From an uncultured Collinsella sp. (lineage in GTDB: Bacteria; Actinomycetota; Coriobacteriia; Coriobacteriales; Coriobacteriaceae): a DNA stretch of 14,006 nt. The notes under the pieces were generated by a model. It was not told the DNA's origin, ran no database searches, and saw nothing but the letters and a program-made list of their open reading frames with translations. This document shows, piece by piece, positions 6,108 to 11,189 of this stretch. A program made the position numbers and the translations under genes. The stretch spans positions 1-14,006 of the forward strand of contig URMO01000057.1 of NCBI GenBank assembly GCA_900549085.1, given 5' to 3'. The stretch's first letter is position 1. Each line of letters begins with the position of its first letter.

Positions 6108-7133
6108 ATGAAACAGTACACGGTTGCTATTTTGGGCGCGACGGGAGCCGTGGGCACCCAGATGCTCGAGTGCCTAAACGAGCAGGAGTTCCCGGTTGGC
6201 AAGCTCAAGCTGCTGGCGAGCGCGCGTTCTGCGGGCAAGACCGTCGAGTTCCGCGGCGAGCAGATCGTGATCGAAGAGGCTTGTCCCGAGGCCTTTGAGG
6301 GCTGTGACATTGTGCTTGGAGCCGCCGGCGACGACATCGCGAAGGAGCTACTGCCCGAGGCCGTCAAACGCGGCGCCGTCGTGGTCGACAACAGCCACGC
6401 CTTCCGCATGGATCCTGAGGTGCCGCTGGTCGTGCCCGAGATCAATGCCGACGACATCAAGTGGCATCACGGCCTTATCGCCAATCCCAACTGCGCGACC
6501 ATCATCGGCCTGGTTCCCACGTGGCCGCTGCATCAGCTCGCCGGCGTGAAGCGCATGATCGTCTCGACGTATCAGGCGGCTTCGGGTGCTGGCGCTCCCG
6601 GTATGGCCGAGCTCGAGGCCCAGCTGGCCGCCCTGGGCCGCGGCGAGGAGATTCCCGAGCCGCGCGCGTTTGCCGCCCAGCTTGCGAGCAACCTGATTCC
6701 GCAGATTGGCGGCGTCAAGGAAGAGGGCTTTACCTCCGAGGAGATGAAGCTGCAAAACGAGGGCCGCAAGATCATGCACCTGCCCGAGCTGCGCGTGAAC
6801 TGCACCTGCGTGCGCGTGCCCGTGCTGCGCTCGCACTCCGAGAGCATTACGCTTGAGTTTGAGCGCGATATTACGGTCGAGGAGGCCCGTGCTGCGCTGG
6901 CTGCAGCTCCCGGCGTCAAGCTGGTTGACGATATGGCTGCCGAGGATGCACACGACCGCTTCCCCATGCCGATGGATACGTCCGACCAGGATTTGATTTG
7001 GGTCGGTCGCGTGCGCCGCGACATCTCGAACCCCGAGGCCGCGCGTGGCATCACCTTCTGGTGCTGCGGCGACCAAATCCGTAAGGGCGCGGCAACCAAC
7101 GCCGTCCAAATCGCCAAGATGCTCTGCGAGTAG
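6108..7133 (+). CDS. asd: Aspartate-semialdehyde dehydrogenase
   Basis: This enzyme reduces L-aspartyl-4-phosphate to aspartate-4-semialdehyde with NADPH, the second step of the aspartate pathway and the branch point to lysine/diaminopimelate and homoserine. At 341 residues it has the family length. The NADP-binding motif GATGAVG is at 10-16, SAGK at 41-44, DNSHAFR at 94-100, the catalytic cysteine in NPNCATI (127-133, Cys129), STYQAASGAG at 153-162 (Gln156 is the usual substrate-binding residue), the RVPVLRSHSES segment (236-246) with the acid/base histidine at 243, and KGAATNAVQIA at 327-337. The start is the ATG at 6108, preceded by a purine run AAAGGGGGA (6096-6104); upstream in-frame sequence from 6021 runs through the lysC terminator and is not expected in the protein. 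It lies 174 bp downstream of lysC on the same strand, with stem-loops between. Confidence 0.95.
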   Translation: MKQYTVAILGATGAVGTQMLECLNEQEFPVGKLKLLASARSAGKTVEFRGEQIVIEEACPEAFEGCDIVLGAAGDDIAKELLPEAVKRGAVVVDNSHAFRMDPEVPLVVPEINADDIKWHHGLIANPNCATIIGLVPTWPLHQLAGVKRMIVSTYQAASGAGAPGMAELEAQLAALGRGEEIPEPRAFAAQLASNLIPQIGGVKEEGFTSEEMKLQNEGRKIMHLPELRVNCTCVRVPVLRSHSESITLEFERDITVEEARAALAAAPGVKLVDDMAAEDAHDRFPMPMDTSDQDLIWVGRVRRDISNPEAARGITFWCCGDQIRKGAATNAVQIAKMLCE

Positions 7134-7145
7134 TGTGACCTGTCC

Positions 7146-7275
7146 GGCGGGGGCCGGGCTTGGTTTTCAGAACGTCCTCGACCATGTGTGGCGCCTTGTC
7201 CTGCTCCTTCGGAGCCGCGGACAAGGCGCCACACTGGTCTGCGGAGTGTTCTGAAAACTAAGCCCGGCCCCCGCC
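7146..7275 (+). ncRNA. 130-nt nested hairpin, candidate structured RNA or palindromic element
   Basis: Three nested stems share one axis. The outer arms 7146-7173 and 7248-7275 match at 27 of 28 positions, with the one difference a G-U pair on the plus strand. The middle arms 7186-7201 and 7219-7234 match at 16 of 16 (core TGTGGCGCCTTGTCC). The tip at 7203-7215 is GCTCC-TTC-GGAGC. GACCA (7180-7184) and TGGTC (7235-7239) add pairing between outer and middle stems. It starts 12 bp after the asd stop. The fold is far larger than a standard terminator and no T-run follows. It has no coding potential. It could be an asd 3' structure, a small RNA, or a cruciform-forming repeat. Confidence 0.5.
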
Positions 7276-7535
7276 TGCGGTGACGCTGCTGCGAGCGGCC
7301 TGCGATGGGGCCGTTGTTGGTTGGGGCCGCTGGGCTGATGTGGGGGCGCGTGGCCGTTGCGGGCCCTGGTCCCGGCGGCGGCCTCGGCGCTTTGCGCCTG
7401 CCGCCTTTGGGGACTGTGGGGTGCGGCCGGCAGCTGCGGCGCGCTGCGCCTGCTGCCTGAGCTGACTTTGGGGTCGATTGGGGTTGTCTGCACAATTCGC
7501 GGTATTATGGAGCGGAGTTTTGAAAGGAGCCGCTG
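7276..7535. other. G-rich spacer upstream of ogt
   Basis: This stretch has no supported gene; open frames here are Ala/Arg/Gly-rich by-products of composition. The plus strand is strongly G-rich from 7307 to 7363, with runs GGGG, GGGG, GGG, GGGGG and GGG separated by 12, 5, 7 and 14 nt, which could form a long-loop G-quadruplex. Several short GC stems follow, for example GGCGC-TTT-GCGCC at 7386-7398. TATTAT at 7503-7508 is a plausible -10 element for ogt, but I see no well-spaced -35. AAAGGAG at 7523-7529 is the ogt ribosome binding site. Confidence 0.45.
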
Positions 7536-8114
7536 GTGGTCACGACGACGTTTGCTTCGCCTTTGGGCGAAATCTTGCTTGCCGCTGATGGCCGCGGTCT
7601 GACGGGACTTTGGTTTGAGGGGCAGGAGCACTTTGGCTCTACGCTTCTCAAAGAAGATGCGGAGCACGTTGAAGGCGCCGATGCGGTTTCCGGTACTGGT
7701 GGCATGTCGCCGGTGAGTCCGGTAAATGGTGCGGCCTCTTCGGTGCTTGAGCGTTCTTGGGCTTGGCTGAATGCTTATTTTGCAGGGCAGGAACCTCGGT
7801 TTACGCCGCCGTTGCATATGATTGGTACGGCGTTTCAGCGCGAGGTTTGGTTTGAGCTGCTTTCTATTCCGCGTGGCGAGGTCACTACGTATGGCGAGAT
7901 CGCCCAGCGTGTTGCCGCTCGACATCGTGTACCGGGAAACGAGGCACCCGTTGTGTCTCCTCGTGCGGTGGGGGCTGCGGTCGCACGTAATCCCATTTCG
8001 ATTATCGTGCCGTGCCATCGCGTGGTGGCGGCCGACGGATCGCTCAACGGATATGCCGGCGGCCTTGACCGCAAGGAGTGGCTGCTGCGGCTCGAGGGTG
8101 CGTACGAGGAGTAA
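7536..8114 (+). CDS. ogt: Methylated-DNA--protein-cysteine methyltransferase
   Basis: This is a suicide DNA-repair protein that transfers alkyl groups from O6-alkylguanine (and O4-alkylthymine) to its own cysteine. Of 192 residues, the C-terminal domain (about 97-187) is clear: GTAFQREVW (97-105), IPRGEVTTYGEIA (111-123), the DNA-binding helix with arginine finger RAVGAAVARNP (143-153), and the acceptor motif PCHRVV (159-164, Cys160), followed by NGYAGGLDRKEWLLRLEG. It lacks the Ada-type regulatory domain. Two stretches look like insertions relative to compact family members: a Gly/Ser/Pro-rich piece at about 46-69 and one at 129-142 between the YGEIA helix and the arginine finger. The start is GTG at 7536 with AAAGGAG 6 nt upstream. 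It is probably monocistronic, with a hairpin on each side. The symbol could equally be given as a generic MGMT. Confidence 0.93.
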   Translation: MVTTTFASPLGEILLAADGRGLTGLWFEGQEHFGSTLLKEDAEHVEGADAVSGTGGMSPVSPVNGAASSVLERSWAWLNAYFAGQEPRFTPPLHMIGTAFQREVWFELLSIPRGEVTTYGEIAQRVAARHRVPGNEAPVVSPRAVGAAVARNPISIIVPCHRVVAADGSLNGYAGGLDRKEWLLRLEGAYEE

Positions 8115-8137
8115 CGCTCGAACACTTTGCATAACTA

Positions 8138-8187
8138 GGACGCCGCGAAAGGACGAGTCGCTGTCTTTTCGCGGCCGGCATGCGTCC
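8138..8187 (+). terminator. 50-nt two-tier hairpin after ogt
   Basis: The main stem 8142-8154 with 8163-8175 matches at 12 of 13 positions (GCCGCGAAAGGAC against GTCTTTTCGCGGC), with one G-U pair on the plus strand and an 8-nt loop. An outer GGACGC (8138-8143) can pair with GCGTCC (8182-8187), competing in part with the base of the main stem. It starts 23 bp after the ogt stop. There is no T-run, so it may be a weak terminator or another palindromic spacer element. Confidence 0.5.
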
Positions 8188-8259
8188 AGGTGCTCGGCGT
8201 CTGCGCCTTAAGTTTGGCTAAGCCATATCCTGCGTATTTGAAAACGCGCGGGTTGAGCA

Positions 8260-8298
8260 GCTAAGGCTGCGCTAAGGCGGCTGACGGTGCGCTATCAT
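8260..8298 (+). promoter_or_regulatory. Candidate response-regulator boxes and promoter
   Basis: GCTAAGGCTGC (8260-8270) and GCTAAGGCGGC (8271-8281) are tandem repeats differing at one base, with the 11-bp period typical of OmpR/PhoB-family binding sites. A good -10 hexamer, TATCAT (8293-8298), lies so that the repeats cover the -35 position, where no consensus -35 is present. That is the usual layout of an activator-dependent promoter, suggesting the response regulator activates its own operon. Repeats and hexamer are seen; the function is inferred. Confidence 0.5.
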
Positions 8299-8342
8299 CG
8301 GCGGTATCGAAACCTGTATAGCCGTGCGCCAAAGGAACAACC

Positions 8343-9032
8343 ATGAAGCTGATGCTTGCCGAGGACGAACCCGGCCTCTCCCGCGCTCTTACCGTGATTC
8401 TTCAACATAGCGACTACGAGGTCGATACCGCCCTCGACGGCCTGACGGCGCTCGAATATCTACTCGCCAACGACTATGACGCCGCAATCCTGGACATCAT
8501 GATGCCCGGCATGGATGGCATCGAGGTGCTCAAGCGCACGCGCGCCGCCGGTAAGCGACTGCCCATCATCATGCTCACGGCCAAAAGCGAGGTGTCCGAT
8601 AAGGTCGAGGGCCTGGACGCCGGCGCCAACGATTACCTGGCCAAGCCGTTTGCCGCCAAGGAACTGCTCGCTCGCATTCGTGCCATGACGCGCGCTGCCA
8701 CGGCGATTGACGCTACGACGCTCAGCGTGGGCAACGTGCGCCTTGACACGGCGGCTTGCACGCTTATAGGTCCCTTGGGCGAGGAACACCTAGCCAATCG
8801 TGAGTTTCAGCTTATGGAACTCTTTATGCGCAACGCCGGCACGCGCATGCCCACCGAACGTCTGATGCTCGAGGTTTGGGGTGAGGACGCGCCCGAAGGC
8901 GCCAACGTGGTGTGGGTCTACATCTCGTACCTGCGCAAAAAGCTGACGGCGCTGGGTGCCAATGTGGCCATCCGCGCGTCGCGCAACCAGGGATATTCGC
9001 TTGAGGTTGTCGAGGAAGGCGAGCAGGCGTGA
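8343..9032 (+). CDS. OmpR/PhoB-family response regulator
   Basis: This cytosolic transcription factor is activated by phosphorylation from the partner kinase. Of 229 residues, 1-115 form the receiver domain with the acidic pair Glu7/Asp8, the phosphorylated Asp51 (LDIMMPGMDG), Thr79 (MLTAK) and Lys101 (AKPF). Residues about 125-222 form the winged-helix DNA-binding domain, with ANREFQLMELFMRN (151-164), VWVYISYLRKKL (190-201) and a C-terminal RNQGYSL hairpin (214-220). The ATG at 8343 has AAAGGA (8331-8336) 6 nt upstream. Its stop codon overlaps the GTG start of the sensor kinase (GTGA), so the two are translationally coupled. The tandem 11-bp repeats upstream are its likely binding site. The adjacent ABC exporter is the probable regulated target, by analogy with many Gram-positive two-component/ABC loci. 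Confidence 0.94.
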   Translation: MKLMLAEDEPGLSRALTVILQHSDYEVDTALDGLTALEYLLANDYDAAILDIMMPGMDGIEVLKRTRAAGKRLPIIMLTAKSEVSDKVEGLDAGANDYLAKPFAAKELLARIRAMTRAATAIDATTLSVGNVRLDTAACTLIGPLGEEHLANREFQLMELFMRNAGTRMPTERLMLEVWGEDAPEGANVVWVYISYLRKKLTALGANVAIRASRNQGYSLEVVEEGEQA

Positions 9033-10402
9033 GCGTGCGCACGTGGTGTAAACGCATGACGGAGCGGTTTCACGCCGCCTCGAGTAGTACGGGGCGGGCA
9101 AATGCTGCTGACGCATTGGGCCGCCGCCTGCGCCGCAAGTTCATCTTGGTTGCCATGGGTGCCGTGACCGTCGTGCTTACGCTCATTATTGCCGGCATCA
9201 ACATCGTCAATTATTCGCATGTCTGTAAAATGGCCGACGCTCGCCTGGACTATATCCTGGCGGGCAAGGACGGAATTGATTGGAATGCCGAGCCTAAGAT
9301 CGGTCCCGGTCAGGATGCGGTTGCCGGCAAGGTTGCTACCGGTAACCGGGCGGCCGTTCGCGATGGGCGTTTTGAAGGCATGACGGCGGAGTCTCCCTTT
9401 GACACGCGCTACTTTACGGTGACGATTGCCGCCGGACAGGTTGCCGATGTCAACACGGCCCGCATTGCCGCGGTGGGTGCCAAGCGCGCCGCCAGTATTG
9501 CCGCAAAGTTGCATTCCAAGGGTTGGGTCTCGGGTTTTTCTGGCAATTATCGCTATACGACTGACGTTCAAGACGGTGAGACCACCTATGTGTTCGTGGA
9601 CTGCTCGCGTGAGCTTGCAAGCTTTCATTCGTTTTTGAGCGCGAGCGTGGCAATCAGTTGCATTGGCTGGCTGGCAGTATTGGCGATTGTGACGGTGGCC
9701 TCGGGTGCGGTGATTCGGCCGATGGTCGAGAGCTACAGCAAGCAAAAGCGCTTTATTACCGATGCAAGCCACGAGATCAAGACGCCGCTAGCTGTGATCG
9801 ACGCCGCTAACGAGGTGCAGGAGATTGAAAGCGGCGAGAGCGAGTGGACGCAGAGCATTCACGAGCAGGTCGCGCGGCTGACGGCGCTGACGGAGCGTCT
9901 GGTGTTCCTGGCGCGTATGGACGAGGGTTCGGCCGGCTTTACCATGACATCGATCGATCTTTCGGAGGCCGTGGACAAGGCGGCGGCGCCGTTTGAGTCG
10001 GTGGCGGTTTCGCGCGGCAAGCGTCTGTCGACGTCGATTGCGAGTGGCGTGCGGGCCCATGCCGATGCTGCGGCGGTGGCGCAGGTGGTTGAGTTGCTGC
10101 TGGACAACGCCACGCGCTACGCAAGCGAGGGCAGCGTGATTGAGCTAAGCCTGCGCGCAGCCTCGCGCGGTGCGGGCAAAGGCTCGGCCGAGCTTGTCGT
10201 ATCGAATGCTGTTGATGAGCTGCCCGAGGGTGACCTGGACCGGCTGTTTGACCGCTTCTATCGTGCGGACGTGTCGCGCAGCGCCAAGACAGGCGGCTCG
10301 GGCGTGGGCCTATCCGTGGTGCGTGCCATCGCCGAGGCCCATGGCGGGAGCGCTTCTGTCTGCGGCCGCGGCAACCAGATTACCTTCACTGTCCGCTTCT
10401 AA
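9029..10402 (+). CDS. Membrane sensor histidine kinase
   Basis: This 457-residue kinase is partner to the preceding regulator. A basic N-terminus (RRLRRK) leads into TM1 (about 38-61), an extracytoplasmic sensor region of about 140 residues (62-203) with no domain I recognise, and TM2 (about 204-227). The dimerisation domain carries the phospho-accepting histidine in FITDASHEIKTPL (242-254, His248). The ATPase domain shows the N box LLLDNATRY (356-364, Asn360), F box LFDRFYRAD (406-414) and G2 box GGSGVGLSVV (422-431). The usual DxGxG G1 motif is replaced by SNAVDELPEGDL (392-403), a substitution I have seen in related kinases and not evidence of inactivity by itself. The start is GTG at 9029, overlapping the regulator stop by 4 nt; the ATG at 9056 is the alternative. 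The stop codon TAA is the first three bases of the 34-bp repeat. Confidence 0.92.
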   Translation: MSVRTWCKRMTERFHAASSSTGRANAADALGRRLRRKFILVAMGAVTVVLTLIIAGINIVNYSHVCKMADARLDYILAGKDGIDWNAEPKIGPGQDAVAGKVATGNRAAVRDGRFEGMTAESPFDTRYFTVTIAAGQVADVNTARIAAVGAKRAASIAAKLHSKGWVSGFSGNYRYTTDVQDGETTYVFVDCSRELASFHSFLSASVAISCIGWLAVLAIVTVASGAVIRPMVESYSKQKRFITDASHEIKTPLAVIDAANEVQEIESGESEWTQSIHEQVARLTALTERLVFLARMDEGSAGFTMTSIDLSEAVDKAAAPFESVAVSRGKRLSTSIASGVRAHADAAAVAQVVELLLDNATRYASEGSVIELSLRAASRGAGKGSAELVVSNAVDELPEGDLDRLFDRFYRADVSRSAKTGGSGVGLSVVRAIAEAHGGSASVCGRGNQITFTVRF

Positions 10403-10433
10403 AACCTGCCAAAATAAACCTGTCCCTTTTTGG
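10400..10433. repeat. 34-bp inverted repeat, left copy
   Basis: These 34 bases are a perfect reverse complement of 13965-13998. The repeat begins exactly at the kinase stop codon and fills the first part of the 85-bp gap before the exporter ATPase. It carries the core AAACCTGTCCCTTTTTGG. Its own hairpin is imperfect: CCTGCCAAAA (10405-10414) pairs with TTTTGGTCGG (10428-10437) at 8 of 10 positions, with no T-run downstream on the plus strand, so termination between kinase and ATPase is doubtful. Confidence 0.8.
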
Positions 10434-10487
10434 TCGGTGCGAAATGGGTAATACTAAAGAGTTATCCGACCAGATGGGAATTACTCG

Positions 10488-11189
10488 ATGGCTTATATCG
10501 AATTCAAAGACGTCATCAAGGCATACGGCGAGGGCGATGCCCGCATTCACGCGCTCGACGGCGCGAGCTTTACCGTTGAGCGCGGCGAGCTCGCCATTGT
10601 CCTGGGCGCCTCGGGTGCCGGCAAGACCACGGCGCTCAACATCCTGGGCGGCATGGATACGGCGACCTCCGGCACCGTGACGGTGGACGGGCGCGACGTG
10701 AGCTCTGCCAACGAGGCGCAGCTCGTGGAATACCGCCGCGCCGACGTCGGCTTTGTCTTCCAGTTCTACAATTTGGTCCCCAACTTGACGGCGCTCGAAA
10801 ACGTCGAGCTCGCGGCGCAAATCTGCCCCGATTCGCTCGATGCCGAGCAAACGCTTTGCCAGGTTGGCCTGGGCGAGCGCCTCGCCAACTTCCCCGCGCA
10901 GCTTTCGGGCGGCGAGCAGCAGCGCGTGTCCATCGCCCGCGCGCTGGCCAAGAACCCCAAGCTGCTTTTGTGCGACGAGCCCACGGGTGCACTCGACTAC
11001 AAAACCGGCAAGCAGATCTTGCAGTTGCTACAGGACACCTGCCGCAAGCAGGACATCACGGTCATTATCATCACCCACAACTCCGCGCTGGCGCCCATGG
11101 CCGATCGCCTGATCCGCTTTAAGAGCGGCCGCGTGGAGAGCGAGACGGTCCAGCAAAATCCCGTGCCTATCGAGACGATCGAGTGGTAG
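10488..11189 (+). CDS. ABC transporter ATP-binding protein (MacB/LolD/FtsE-type)
   Basis: This 233-residue ATPase powers the permease encoded next to it at the cytosolic membrane face. All ABC motifs are intact: Walker A GASGAGKTT (40-48), Q-loop FQFYNLVPNLTALENV (91-106, Gln92), signature LSGGEQQR (139-146), Walker B LLLCDEPTGALD (159-170) and switch histidine ITHNSA (195-200, His197). The Q-loop sequence and the phrase DEPTGALD are typical of the MacB/LolD/BceA group that works with FtsX-fold permeases in export or mechanotransmission rather than import. The ATG at 10488 has only a weak GGGA (10476-10479) upstream. The 3' end overlaps the permease start by 7 nt, which implies coupled translation. 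The C-terminal tail after about 215 is not conserved sequence I recognise. Confidence 0.95.
   Translation: MAYIEFKDVIKAYGEGDARIHALDGASFTVERGELAIVLGASGAGKTTALNILGGMDTATSGTVTVDGRDVSSANEAQLVEYRRADVGFVFQFYNLVPNLTALENVELAAQICPDSLDAEQTLCQVGLGERLANFPAQLSGGEQQRVSIARALAKNPKLLLCDEPTGALDYKTGKQILQLLQDTCRKQDITVIIITHNSALAPMADRLIRFKSGRVESETVQQNPVPIETIEW

Noticed and set aside
7280..7602. Overlapping small plus-strand frames before ogt
   Set aside because: Low-complexity Ala/Arg/Cys composition from a G-rich spacer; one overlaps the ogt start out of frame.
7167..8132. 321-codon minus-strand frame across the asd-ogt spacer and ogt
   Set aside because: It runs through the nested hairpin and antisense to the alkyltransferase; Arg/Pro/Ser-rich with no domain.
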